In this document: positions 44,900 to 53,828 of the stretch, piece after piece
How positions within the stretch are numbered: the first letter of the stretch is position 1
Layout of the letters: every line of letters begins with the position of its first letter
NCBI GenBank assembly: GCA_037133675.1
Contig: JBAXNR010000007.1
Coordinates: 12,406 to 76,405 of the forward strand
Source: UBA4132 sp037133675
GTDB taxonomy: Bacteria > Pseudomonadota > Gammaproteobacteria > Methylococcales > Methylomonadaceae
Direction of reading: 5' to 3'
Length of the DNA stretch: 64,000 nt
The notes under the pieces: generated by a model
What the model saw: only the letters and a program-made list of their open reading frames with translations
The model's database searches: none
What the model was told of the DNA's origin: nothing
Program-made: the position numbers and the translations under genes

Positions 44900-45511
44900 A
44901 TGTTGTGGCTTATTCCTGTCGGTATTGGTGTTATTGGTTTCGGTTTAAAACTGCTCAGCGATATTGTGTCAGAAGACGAATACCGTGCGCGTAGTAACTG
45001 GCAAGCAAAACGTGTTGAAGTAGAAAAAAGCTTGAGCGATCATCAAGCCAACATCGAAACCCATATTAACCGCGCTCAACACAGTTACGACTATCACTTT
45101 TTGACAAACCTGCATTATTCATCCCAACAAGTGGCAAATGCGGCGTACAAACTGTTGGACGATGCTAAAAAAAGCTTATCAGGCATCAACAAAATGTTGG
45201 TCAGTGCAAAACAACAACGTGAACAATTACAACAAACCCTAGAAACAGCCAGAGCTAACAAAGACAAAGCCCTGATTCATGACACCATCGAACAACTCAA
45301 AATGGTCAATGAATTAAGAAAAAGTGTTTTTGAAGACCGCGACAACATTCAACAGGAAAAAGACAGCCTACTTGCCGAACTGCAAAAATTAAACAATCGC
45401 ACCAGAGAACTCAAAGACCTAATTAAAAACCGCTGCGGTAGCAAAGGTAGCGACTGGTATTACCGACTCGAAGCCAGAAAACAACAAAAACGCCTCACGC
45501 AAGGACTTTAA
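44900..45511 (+). CDS. Membrane-anchored coiled-coil protein of the CRISPR operon, function unknown
   Basis: 203 residues: one N-terminal membrane helix (LWLIPVGIGVIGFGLKLL, about 2-20) followed by almost continuous heptad-like helix (about 35-180, e.g. LQQTLETARANKDKALIHD and DSLLAELQKLNNRTRELKDL) and a basic tail. It may be tethered to the inner membrane with the coiled coil in the cytoplasm. Not recognised. AAGGAG lies eight bases before ATG, and its stop overlaps the cas6 start (TAATG). It pairs with the upstream coiled-coil gene and could couple CRISPR signalling to the membrane (inference). Confidence 0.6.
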   Translation: MLWLIPVGIGVIGFGLKLLSDIVSEDEYRARSNWQAKRVEVEKSLSDHQANIETHINRAQHSYDYHFLTNLHYSSQQVANAAYKLLDDAKKSLSGINKMLVSAKQQREQLQQTLETARANKDKALIHDTIEQLKMVNELRKSVFEDRDNIQQEKDSLLAELQKLNNRTRELKDLIKNRCGSKGSDWYYRLEARKQQKRLTQGL

Positions 45512-46431
45512 TGAACGCCCTAAACTTTCAGCGTTACCAATTCAATTTCGTTTTAGAAAACCCGTTACGTTTGGATTTTTATTCAGGCTCATTATTGCGT
45601 GGTGTGTTTGGTCGATCACTGCGCCACATTAGCTGCATGACTAAAATGAAAACCTGCGCGGATTGCGCGTTATATCGTAGCTGCCCGTATCCTGCGATTT
45701 TTGAAACCCCGCCACCGTTACAGCACAATCTACAAAAATTCAGCCAAATACCCAGCCCCTACCTGATAGAACCACCGCCGTTAGGTGGCAAAATCTATCA
45801 AACAGGCGAAACCATCAGCTTTTCTATGGTGTTAATCGGCACAGCAATCAGCCAATTGCCGCTGATTATTTTTGCATGGCAACGCGCTTTTGCGTTAGGC
45901 GTAGGAAAATACAACAGCATAGCGCGATTAATCAACGTCCAGTTAGCAGGTCAATCACCCAGCGTTATTTATGATGTCCAACAAAATAACGCTGTACAAG
46001 CACACCAAGCCTTAACACTACCCGCCATAAAGCCAACTAATCGATTAACACTACAATTGATTACTCCCTTGCACCTGCAAAAACAGGGCAAAGTGTTAGC
46101 CGATGATTTAACCGCTAAAGATTTACTCATGGCATTAGTCAGACGCTATTATTTATTACAGGAGTTTCACGGACAAAACTATCAAGCCCCAGACTTTAGC
46201 CAACTGGCAGAACACGCGCAAGCCATAAACTGTGAAAAAAATCTGACGTGGTGTCATTTACAACGCTATTCCAGTCGGCAACAACAAAAAATGCGCTTTG
46301 ATGGGGTGCTAGGTTCTATCAACTTAACAGGCGAATTAGCTCCATTTCTTCCTATGCTCCAAGCAGGGCAATGGCTACATATCGGCAATAAAACCAGCTT
46401 TGGCATGGGACACTATTCACTAGGCGTGTAG
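45511..46431 (+). CDS. cas6: Cas6 pre-crRNA endoribonuclease
   Basis: Processes array transcripts into crRNA. 306 residues. The N-terminus YQFNFVLENPLRLDFYSGSLLRGVFGRSLRH, with a cysteine set (CMTKMKTCADCALYRSCPY) typical of the larger Cas6 forms found with type III systems, is followed by the Cas6 C-terminal domain with GELAPFLPMLQAGQWLHIGNKTSFGMGHY, the glycine-rich RAMP loop. It is the only obvious Cas6 here. Coupled to the membrane coiled-coil gene by TAATG. Confidence 0.9.
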   Translation: MNALNFQRYQFNFVLENPLRLDFYSGSLLRGVFGRSLRHISCMTKMKTCADCALYRSCPYPAIFETPPPLQHNLQKFSQIPSPYLIEPPPLGGKIYQTGETISFSMVLIGTAISQLPLIIFAWQRAFALGVGKYNSIARLINVQLAGQSPSVIYDVQQNNAVQAHQALTLPAIKPTNRLTLQLITPLHLQKQGKVLADDLTAKDLLMALVRRYYLLQEFHGQNYQAPDFSQLAEHAQAINCEKNLTWCHLQRYSSRQQQKMRFDGVLGSINLTGELAPFLPMLQAGQWLHIGNKTSFGMGHYSLGV

Positions 46432-46440
46432 GAAACAAAT

Positions 46441-47175
46441 ATGAAAACTATCGAAACTAAAGGTCAAGTTATTATTACAGGTGCGGCAGGTGGTATGGGT
46501 GAGGCGACTAGCCAGCTTCTAGCACGAAAAGGCTATCTTGTCATAGCGATTGACCATAATGCAGAGCGGTTAGAAAGCTTACAGAACTTAAACCCCAACA
46601 TAAAAACAATTGCCATTGATTTAGCAGATACACAGTTAATCGCTAACGTAGAACAGGCAATTGATAAAGACCTTCCTGTCATCGGTCTTGTTAATATGGT
46701 GGGTATTTCTAAAGGTAACACCATTAACAATTTGACAGATCAAGATTGGGATGAATCCTTTGCCATTAATGTCACACCTGCCATGAAACTTATTCGTTTA
46801 TTAGCACCGAAGATGCAGCAACAAAAATATGGCAGTATTGTTAATGTAGGCTCTCCCGTCGGAAAGATTGGCGCAAGAAAACCCAGTTATGCAGCCAGCA
46901 AAGCCGCATTGCATGGTTTAACCATGAGCTGTGCCAGAAACTTGGGTAGCGATAATATTCGTGTCAATTTACTATTACCCGGCCCTACCATTACTTATAT
47001 GACCAAAGATTGGGATACTCAACGCTGTGAAGATGTTGCTAAGGGTAGTTTCTTGAAAAGACTGTGTACGCCTGATGAGATTGCCACTGTCATTGCATTT
47101 TTACTGAGTGATGACAGCACCTATATCACAGGTTCTATTATTGATATGACCGCAGGGAGTATGTATGGACACTAA
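46441..47175 (+). CDS. Short-chain dehydrogenase/reductase inside the CRISPR operon
   Basis: A 244-residue classical SDR. Nucleotide-binding TGAAGGMG (14-21), acidic AIDHN after beta-2 suggesting NAD preference, NMVG in place of NNAG, and the catalytic set Ser-x12-Tyr-x3-Lys in GSPVGKIGARKPSYAASK. All needed residues look present, so it should be an active oxidoreductase; the substrate is unknown. It starts ten bases after the cas6 stop and its 3' end overlaps the next gene by 11 bases, which places it firmly in the cas operon. I know of no established role for an SDR in type III immunity. Confidence 0.88.
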   Translation: MKTIETKGQVIITGAAGGMGEATSQLLARKGYLVIAIDHNAERLESLQNLNPNIKTIAIDLADTQLIANVEQAIDKDLPVIGLVNMVGISKGNTINNLTDQDWDESFAINVTPAMKLIRLLAPKMQQQKYGSIVNVGSPVGKIGARKPSYAASKAALHGLTMSCARNLGSDNIRVNLLLPGPTITYMTKDWDTQRCEDVAKGSFLKRLCTPDEIATVIAFLLSDDSTYITGSIIDMTAGSMYGH

Positions 47176-48154
47176 AATTCGCCTTGGTTTAGTCGGGATG
47201 GGAAATCAAGGGCAAGAATATTTGCGGGCTGAAAAATATTGTCAGCAAGTAAAAATCATAGCGGCGTATGATACCAGCCCAACCATACAACAGAAAATTA
47301 GCTCAAACTATCCTGACATTACAATTGTTGAATCGTTGGTTCAATTACAAGCGCAACGCCTTGATGGTTTGATTCTGGCGTTACCACATCATTGTTATGA
47401 TGAAATATGGCAAGAGCTATTAGCGTTTAACTGTCCGCTACTAAAAGAAAAACCCTTAGGTCGGAATATAAAAGAAGCCCAGCATTTTATTAATACCGCC
47501 AAAGAGCAAGGCTGTCCTATTCAAACCGCAATACAAAGACGACAACATCCCTCCTATATCTTTCTCAAAGACCAGTTAAAAAATCAAACTATTACCGAAC
47601 TGAGAGCGCATCTTCATCTAGGATTTGCCATTGAACTTGACTCTCCAAACACATGGCGTTCAGACCGAAAAACCTCAGGCGGTGGTGCGTTATTAGACAG
47701 CGGTTATCATCTTATTGATTTAACACATTACTTGATAGGTCAATTTGAACTGATTAATGCCTGTTTATGGGATGGTGACAAACTCATACAAGCAGAATCC
47801 GATAGCGTAGAATCCGAAGCCATTCTGTTAGGGCGACAAGGCTCAACGTGGGTAAAAATTGAATCCAAGGTATCAGGTGAAGCCTGTGCTAATAGTAAAA
47901 CAGGCTATAAAAAATCAGAAGCCATTGAAATAGTAACCACTGAAAATAGTTATCTAGCTAACCGTGAAGGCGTTTGGAAAAATAATCAACCCATCTTCCA
48001 CTGTCAGCGCGATTGGGAAAAAGCAATTGCTCAACAAATAGATGATTTTGCCAATAACATTACCCATAATCACTGGAATAATCGCATTATCTGGGATCAA
48101 TTACCCGCTATGCAAATGATAGAAAGGGCTTATAGTTTAGTTTTTACCGCTTAA
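47165..48154 (+). CDS. Gfo/Idh/MocA-family oxidoreductase inside the CRISPR operon
   Basis: A 329-residue NAD(P)-dependent oxidoreductase. Rossmann start RLGLVGMGNQGQEYL, then LILALPHHCYDE, the family EKPLG motif (LLKEKPLGRN), and WRSDRKTSGGGALLDSGYHLIDL, which includes the GGG...D..H region of the C-terminal domain. Relatives act on sugars, inositols or nucleotide-sugars; the substrate here is unknown. It overlaps the SDR gene by 11 bases, so the two are translationally coupled and may act in one pathway. Confidence 0.88.
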   Translation: MDTKIRLGLVGMGNQGQEYLRAEKYCQQVKIIAAYDTSPTIQQKISSNYPDITIVESLVQLQAQRLDGLILALPHHCYDEIWQELLAFNCPLLKEKPLGRNIKEAQHFINTAKEQGCPIQTAIQRRQHPSYIFLKDQLKNQTITELRAHLHLGFAIELDSPNTWRSDRKTSGGGALLDSGYHLIDLTHYLIGQFELINACLWDGDKLIQAESDSVESEAILLGRQGSTWVKIESKVSGEACANSKTGYKKSEAIEIVTTENSYLANREGVWKNNQPIFHCQRDWEKAIAQQIDDFANNITHNHWNNRIIWDQLPAMQMIERAYSLVFTA

Positions 48155-48173
48155 TTTTTAGGAATAATTAAAT

Positions 48174-49241
48174 ATGCAAACTATTAACGCGGTAAATCGC
48201 ATTACCCAATACTTAATGCTAGGTGATTTTGACAGTGTTAAGCGTTTTTGCAACAGCGAAAACATATCAGACGATATAACGGCATGGTCGCTTGCCAAAA
48301 TATATGCTCCTTTAACAGACGCGCAAACACAGCTATTGAGTGAACCCATACTTGCACAACACGCGGGTTGGTGTAGCTACCATGCGGGCGATTATGACAA
48401 AAGTCATGACTTCTTTACCAGTGCTTACCGTGCCAATACTGAAGACAGTTATGGCGCAGGTTTAGGCTTAGCTAAAGTCTATACCCGCTTAGGACATTGG
48501 GAAGCGGCTAAACAATGGTTGTTATATGAATTACCAACAGCCAGACAACAAAATGATCTATTCATGCAAGCACAATGTTACGGTGCATTAGGTGAAATAT
48601 TTCTACGCGCTAATTACCCAAAACTCGCTTATGAATGCTTTGGCAATGCGTTTCACGTCTTACCCAAAGGCAGCTCTCAGCGTGAAAAACAATATAACTA
48701 TCAAGCCAGCGCACTAATAAGAACAGGCAATACAGAACAAGCTGAACAATACCTAATGTCAGCTTTGTATTTAGCCGATAACAAACAGATTGATAGCGTT
48801 TGGCATAGCTTGGCACGACTACAATTCTTATGGTTACAGCAACAAAAAACCGATTCAGTAAAAACCTATTACACCGAATACCTACAACAAAAACCAAACA
48901 TATCCATTCCAGAAGGTTTTCTAAACATAGCGTGGGCTTTTCTAGCAGAAAAACAACAAAACAAGCCAGAAGCCATTCAACTAGCCAACCACGCTTTAAA
49001 CTGTTTTAACGATTTTTCAATGGAAAGAGCTTGGACACTTAAGCTATTACAGATTCTAAAGCATGAACCACTGACCATAGCAGGCATAAAACCTATTCAA
49101 GCCCTGTTTCCAGAACAAACATCAAACTTAATAGAATCTCCTTGGCTAAAACTTGATTTATCTGAACAAGGTTTCGCACCGATTCAAGCAGCTCAATCAT
49201 TAGAACAACTTTGGCAGGCTAGATTATTATTTTTCATCTAA
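48174..49241 (+). CDS. TPR-repeat protein inside the CRISPR operon
   Basis: 355 residues of tetratricopeptide-like repeats, with at least five recognisable 34-residue units: AGWCSYHAGDYDKSHDFFTSAYRANTED, GLAKVYTRLGHWEAAKQWLL, YGALGEIFLRANYPKLAYECFGNAF, YQASALIRTGNTEQAEQYLMSAL and the ILAWAFL-like unit near 270. There is no catalytic domain and no CHAT protease. It is likely a protein-interaction scaffold. Located 20 bases after the Gfo/Idh/MocA gene and 60 before crn2; partners could be the two dehydrogenases or the Cmr complex (inference). Confidence 0.75.
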   Translation: MQTINAVNRITQYLMLGDFDSVKRFCNSENISDDITAWSLAKIYAPLTDAQTQLLSEPILAQHAGWCSYHAGDYDKSHDFFTSAYRANTEDSYGAGLGLAKVYTRLGHWEAAKQWLLYELPTARQQNDLFMQAQCYGALGEIFLRANYPKLAYECFGNAFHVLPKGSSQREKQYNYQASALIRTGNTEQAEQYLMSALYLADNKQIDSVWHSLARLQFLWLQQQKTDSVKTYYTEYLQQKPNISIPEGFLNIAWAFLAEKQQNKPEAIQLANHALNCFNDFSMERAWTLKLLQILKHEPLTIAGIKPIQALFPEQTSNLIESPWLKLDLSEQGFAPIQAAQSLEQLWQARLLFFI

Positions 49242-49301
49242 AAACAAACTGACTATTTTGTTAAAGCTGATTTATCACTTTAATTCCAATAGACTTAGGA
49301 A

Positions 49302-49625
49302 ATGACAATCTACATTATCAATACCCCCGTCTTAACCAGCTATGGCGATTGGCGATTTGAAGGGCCATTAACCATACAACAAGCCCGCGACTTATTGCGT
49401 AATGGCTTTATTTCCGCTATTGGACATGAAGCCAGTGCCACGCTGTTAACGCAATTACTCGCCATAGACATACCTACTAATCGTATTACTGTCACCATGC
49501 AAACAGGCGATCAAGCCTTGATCCTGCGTTTATTACAACGCCTGCCCGAAGGTGTGGTATTAACCGAACAAGAAATGATGAACACGCCTTATGAACTGGC
49601 GTTATTAACCAAACTGGCAGATTAA
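49302..49625 (+). CDS. crn2: Crn2/AcrIII-1-family cyclic tetra-adenylate ring nuclease (DUF1874)
   Basis: Degrades cyclic tetra-adenylate to switch off type III effectors. 107 residues, the size of the single-domain family shared by viral AcrIII-1 and host Crn2. Family pattern: YIINTPVLTSYGDWRFEGPLT, SAIGHEASATLLTQLL, RLPEGVVLTEQE. Key positions are kept at a constant offset of five from viral SIRV1 gp29 as I recall it: His42 (47), Arg61 (66), Arg80 (85) and Glu83 (88). Its presence indicates that cA4 is the second messenger here. In a cas operon it is best read as host Crn2 and not as an anti-CRISPR. Confidence 0.9.
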   Translation: MTIYIINTPVLTSYGDWRFEGPLTIQQARDLLRNGFISAIGHEASATLLTQLLAIDIPTNRITVTMQTGDQALILRLLQRLPEGVVLTEQEMMNTPYELALLTKLAD

Positions 49626-49708
49626 CCAACAAAATAGTCAAACCAGACTTCCAGCTCAAAACAGCGTTAAATACTTAGCACAGACACTCACCCGCACAGG
49701 ATGCACAC

Positions 49709-50680
49709 ATGAAAACGCTGATCGTAGACCAACAAAACACTGAACTGCATTACCAAGGCATCAACCTCAGCGTTTACTGTGCAGGTAAAAAAACCAACAG
49801 CGTGCCAGTCAAACAACTGGAGCGCGTCATCGTCTCGCCCCACGTCATCATCACCGCTGGTGTTTTAGGCGTATTGGCAGAACAAAAACTATCCCTGTTA
49901 GTGCTGAATGCCCGTTTTCCACAACGCACCGCCCAACTCAACAACGACTACAGCGGTGACATAGAACGCAGACTACACCAATACCAACTCACCAGCCACG
50001 ACCACCCATTTTGTCTAACGATTGCCACCCGCCTAGTCAGCTTAAAAATCCAACACCAACAAGCCCTGTTAAACCTAGCGATAAACAAACGCCCAGAACT
50101 CCATCATATCCTGAGTAAAGCCAGCAACCAACTCAAGCCACTGCTTGAACAACTCAACAATAAAACCATCGACAACTTAAGCAGTTTAAACGGCATCGAA
50201 GGCGCGGCGGCACGCTGTTACTTTCACGCCTACACCCAACTGTTTGCCGACAGCCTACACTTTACCGACCGTAATCGCCGCCCACCCAAAGACCCCGTTA
50301 ATGCCATTCTGTCTTTGAGTTATACCCTGCTGTATCACGAAGCCGTCAACGCGCTAAAAATCTACGGCTTAGACCCTGCGTTGGGTTTCTATCACCAACC
50401 CTGCTATGGACGGCAATCACTCGCCTGTGACATCATCGAACCCGTGCGCCCCTATCTCGACAAACTCATCTGGCGATTATTTGCCCATCAAACCCTCACC
50501 ACCACCCATTTTGTTTATGAAGACAACGCCTGCTTTCTAACCGATGCAGGAAAACCGATATACTACCAATGGTTTTTTTCCCGTATCAAACCCATCAAAC
50601 GCCTGTTACGTCGTTACGCATTAAATCTAGTCAACACCATCAACGCGACAAGTGCCGATTCATCCGCACAATGGCATTAA
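49709..50680 (+). CDS. cas1: Cas1 integrase
   Basis: Spacer-integration endonuclease. 323 residues. The N-terminal beta domain carries VIVSPHVIITAGVLGVLAEQKLSLLVLN. Catalytic residues occur in GIEGAAARCYF (Glu), LGFYHQPCYGRQSLACDIIEPVRP (His and Glu). It is followed by an intergenic space with REP-like sequences and then cas2. Confidence 0.95.
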   Translation: MKTLIVDQQNTELHYQGINLSVYCAGKKTNSVPVKQLERVIVSPHVIITAGVLGVLAEQKLSLLVLNARFPQRTAQLNNDYSGDIERRLHQYQLTSHDHPFCLTIATRLVSLKIQHQQALLNLAINKRPELHHILSKASNQLKPLLEQLNNKTIDNLSSLNGIEGAAARCYFHAYTQLFADSLHFTDRNRRPPKDPVNAILSLSYTLLYHEAVNALKIYGLDPALGFYHQPCYGRQSLACDIIEPVRPYLDKLIWRLFAHQTLTTTHFVYEDNACFLTDAGKPIYYQWFFSRIKPIKRLLRRYALNLVNTINATSADSSAQWH

Positions 50681-50683
50681 AAG

Positions 50684-50765
50684 CCCTCTCCAAAGGGAGA
50701 GGGTTGGGTGAGGGGAAGTTAATTAAATCGTACATCCTGAGCTTGTCGAAGGAAGCTTGTCAAAG
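50684..50765. repeat. REP-like intergenic repeats between cas1 and cas2
   Basis: CCCTCTCCAAAGGGAGAGGG is a near-perfect hairpin, followed by TTGGGTGAGGGGAA, a widespread intergenic repeat type. Next, TCCTGAGCTTGTCGAAGGA (50738-50756) is another common REP-like string, partly repeated as AGCTTGTCAAAGGA. This stretch probably arrived as a dispersed repeat and interrupts an otherwise tight cas1-cas2 pair. Confidence 0.65.
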
Positions 50766-50788
50766 GACATTCATAAACGAGGCACAAC

Positions 50789-51061
50789 ATGGCAGAAAAA
50801 CGTAAATTCCTCATCTGTTACGACATTGTTGATGACAAACGCCTGCGCCGTGTTCATCAACTGCTCAGTAATAACGCAATGGCAGTACAATACTCCGTAT
50901 TTGAAGCCGAACTCAGCAACGTCGAACTGGACGAACTGACAGCAAAACTCATGCCCTGCATAAATACCGAAACCGACAAACTCACCATTTATCGCTTATT
51001 TAAAACCAACGCCAAAATAAACTTGGCAGTCCATAACGATGATGACCTGATCTACATATAA
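50789..51061 (+). CDS. cas2: Cas2
   Basis: Structural partner of Cas1 in spacer acquisition. 90 residues with the ferredoxin-like start KFLICYDIVDDKRLRRVHQLL (the conserved acidic residue follows ICY), AVQYSVFEAELSNVELDEL and LTIYRLF. Start ATG lies in GAGGCACAACATG. It ends just before the array leader. Confidence 0.93.
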   Translation: MAEKRKFLICYDIVDDKRLRRVHQLLSNNAMAVQYSVFEAELSNVELDELTAKLMPCINTETDKLTIYRLFKTNAKINLAVHNDDDLIYI

Positions 51062-51225
51062 ACGCTTGCTAAATAAGTAATTGTTTTATAAAATAAATTC
51101 CGCGCTGACTGAGTCTGGTTAGCGCGTTTTGAGAGAAAAACTTGACAATAAAAAGCTCTTTAAAATCAATAAACTATAAAGGTATCTGTAGCCTGTTGAT
51201 TCATAATTGTTTTTACGGTCTAGCG
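51062..51225 (+). promoter_or_regulatory. CRISPR leader with a cas2 terminator stem
   Basis: AT-rich 164 bases between cas2 and the first repeat. CGCGCT...AGCGCG (51101-51126) followed by TTTT is a likely terminator for the cas genes. TTGACA at 51142-51147 and TATAAA at 51175-51180 are promoter-like but 27 bases apart, so the array promoter is not certain. It lies at the leader end, because the last repeat at the far end of the array is the degenerate one. Confidence 0.6.
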
Positions 51226-53492
51226 ATATAAAACTATTCCCTGTTCCGAAGGGATTAAGACATAAAGACGTTGTCGATGGGATATCCCATCTCCATATAA
51301 AACTATTCCCTGTTCCGAAGGGATTAAGACAATACCAGCATATCGCTCACCAGTTACATTAGGATATAAAACTATTCCCTGTTCCGAAGGGATTAAGACG
51401 TATAAGACAGTCCGCCCTGAACCAGTGAAACGGATATAAAACTATTCCCTGTTCCGAAGGGATTAAGACTCAGAACATGTTAATTCATCCCACGATTTTT
51501 CATATAAAACTATTCCCTGTTCCGAAGGGATTAAGACACCTGCATTGCCAACAGCCGAGCCATTAGGATATATATAAAACTATTCCCTGTTCCGAAGGGA
51601 TTAAGACATAACAGGATCTAAGTTTATTGCAACTAACTTATATATAAAACTATTCCCTGTTCCGAAGGGATTAAGACGTGACATCCATGTCAGTTCAGTG
51701 CTAGTTGCAGGATATAAAACTATTCCCTGTTCCGAAGGGATTAAGACTAATATGTTCCAGCATTTGTTCAATAACACCATTATATAAAACTATTCCCTGT
51801 TCCGAAGGGATTAAGACTCGCCGTCTGTGTCACCGACGTGGTGAAGCGTTATATATAAAACTATTCCCTGTTCCGAAGGGATTAAGACTTCAGTATAACT
51901 GGTCATAATCGGTGAATTATATATAAAACTATTCCCTGTTCCGAAGGGATTAAGACGTTAAAGCCTCTAGCTCTAACGCGCACTCTCGTGATATAAAACT
52001 ATTCCCTGTTCCGAAGGGATTAAGACCAATAGCTCCGACCAGTTGGTCGGTATCAATCCATATAAAACTATTCCCTGTTCCGAAGGGATTAAGACTAAGT
52101 GTGGATACGGTAGGATGCAGGTCGAATAGATATAAAACTATTCCCTGTTCCGAAGGGATTAAGACTGACTGGAACTGTCTTTTGACACCAGTCCATTGGA
52201 TATAAAACTATTCCCTGTTCCGAAGGGATTAAGACAACATTGCCCATCGATTACCCTCATACATATAAATATAAAACTATTCCCTGTTCCGAAGGGATTA
52301 AGACTAACATACAATCAATCCCTTTAGTGTTTGAATGGATATAAAACTATTCCCTGTTCCGAAGGGATTAAGACTTTTTCATAAAACAGGTCTTCGACAT
52401 CATCCCAGATATAAAACTATTCCCTGTTCCGAAGGGATTAAGACTTTTATCTGCCAACAATTCAAACGGCTTCCCTCTATATAAAACTATTCCCTGTTCC
52501 GAAGGGATTAAGACTTGTGAATACCTGAGAATTCTTGAGCCCTACCAGATATAAAACTATTCCCTGTTCCGAAGGGATTAAGACGTGGTGGAACATTTGC
52601 TATTAATCAAGCTGGTTCATATAAAACTATTCCCTGTTCCGAAGGGATTAAGACTCTTTAACCTCTTCTGGTTCAGTAATACTTTTTTATATAAAACTAT
52701 TCCCTGTTCCGAAGGGATTAAGACTGAAGATACTAGTATCTTCATTAATAGGGTAATGATATAAAACTATTCCCTGTTCCGAAGGGATTAAGACTCATGG
52801 GGCTGCCATTGCAACTGGGCATCCTCTATATAAAACTATTCCCTGTTCCGAAGGGATTAAGACAGAACCAGGCGCTTCCATTGGCATTTGCATCTGTATA
52901 TAAAACTATTCCCTGTTCCGAAGGGATTAAGACCTGTTTTACCCAGCTGCATAATTGCATCTAATAATATAAAACTATTCCCTGTTCCGAAGGGATTAAG
53001 ACCCCATTCTAATAATAACGATTCCCCACTGTCTCTATATAAAACTATTCCCTGTTCCGAAGGGATTAAGACGTATCATCAATGGGTCTTTGGCTAAGTA
53101 TCTGCCATATAAAACTATTCCCTGTTCCGAAGGGATTAAGACAGCTATAGTAGTCATTATATTCACCTTTTTATTAAATATAAAACTATTCCCTGTTCCG
53201 AAGGGATTAAGACACATAAGGTTCTGCATAAAGCTTTTTTGACATTTATATAAAACTATTCCCTGTTCCGAAGGGATTAAGACAAAGACTCTCGTATATA
53301 TTCATCTGAGTTAGCCATATAAAACTATTCCCTGTTCCGAAGGGATTAAGACAAATCCAAACTTCAACAACAGCGGCATGGTCTTCGATATAAAACTATT
53401 CCCTGTTCCGAAGGGATTAAGACTGAAGAATGATTCCCGCAAGTGCGGCTAGCTGGATATAAAACTATTCCCTGTTCCGAAGGGATTAACGC
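51226..53492 (+). CRISPR. CRISPR array: 33 repeats of 36 bp, 32 spacers
   Basis: The repeat begins ATATAAAACTATTCCCTGTT and ends CCGAAGGGATTAAGAC. Repeats start at 51226, 51295, 51364, 51434, 51503, 51572, 51642 and so on to 53457. Spacers are 33-35 bases. Thirty-two repeats are identical by eye; the last (53457-53492) ends in CGC instead of GAC and marks the distal end. The 3' octamer ATTAAGAC matches the usual type III crRNA 5' handle in position and pattern (compare ATTGAAAC), so transcription runs left to right from the cas2 side. TCCCT/AGGGA gives a weak stem. Uniform repeats suggest an active or recently active array. Confidence 0.97.
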
Positions 53493-53528
53493 AACCCTCA
53501 TAAAAAATTGTTTTCTGATTTCCGATAG

Positions 53529-53557
53529 TTGCGATGATGTACAATTGTGCATATAAT
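53529..53557 (+). promoter_or_regulatory. brnTA promoter and overlapping operator
   Basis: -35 TTGCGA (53529-53534), exactly 17 bases, -10 TATAAT (53552-53557). Between them lies the near-palindrome TGTACAATTGTGCA (53538-53551), a good site for autorepression by BrnA. Transcription should start about seven bases after the -10, at or next to the brnT ATG (53565), so the message may be nearly leaderless. Confidence 0.7.
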
Positions 53558-53564
53558 CAATAAG

Positions 53565-53828
53565 ATGAAAATAGAATTTGATTACCCAAAAGCCACAAGT
53601 AACTTAAAAAAGCATGGCGTTAGTTTCGATGAGGCAGCCAGTTGTTTGCTTGATGCAATGGCTTTGGTACGCGAAGATGGCTATGCTGAAGACGAAAGCC
53701 GCTGGGTGTTGTTAGGTATGAGCAATCAAGCACGACTATTAGTTGTCGTGTACACCTTGCGTGCTGAGATAATTCGCTTAATCTCAGCGCGTAAACCGAC
53801 TAAAAAAGAGGCAAGTTGCTATGAATAA
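53565..53828 (+). CDS. brnT: BrnT-family RNase toxin
   Basis: Type II toxin with a RelE-like RNase fold. 87 residues from ATG 53565; a GTG at 53547 is in frame but lies upstream of the predicted transcription start. BrnT pattern: MKIEFDYPKATSNLKKHGVSFDEAAS, DESRWVLLGMSNQARLLVVVYTLR and IIRLISARKPTKKE. It overlaps brnA by eight bases. It lies directly after the CRISPR array, where such a module could act as an addiction element for the plasmid or for the immune locus. Confidence 0.88.
   Translation: MKIEFDYPKATSNLKKHGVSFDEAASCLLDAMALVREDGYAEDESRWVLLGMSNQARLLVVVYTLRAEIIRLISARKPTKKEASCYE

Noticed and set aside
51142..51180. Canonical promoter in the CRISPR leader from TTGACA and TATAAA
   Set aside because: The spacing is 27 bases, far from 17, so I do not call a promoter there.
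51705..53552. Several short open frames across the CRISPR array with IKLFPVPKGLR or LIPSEQGIVLY
   Set aside because: They are the CRISPR repeat translated; not genes.
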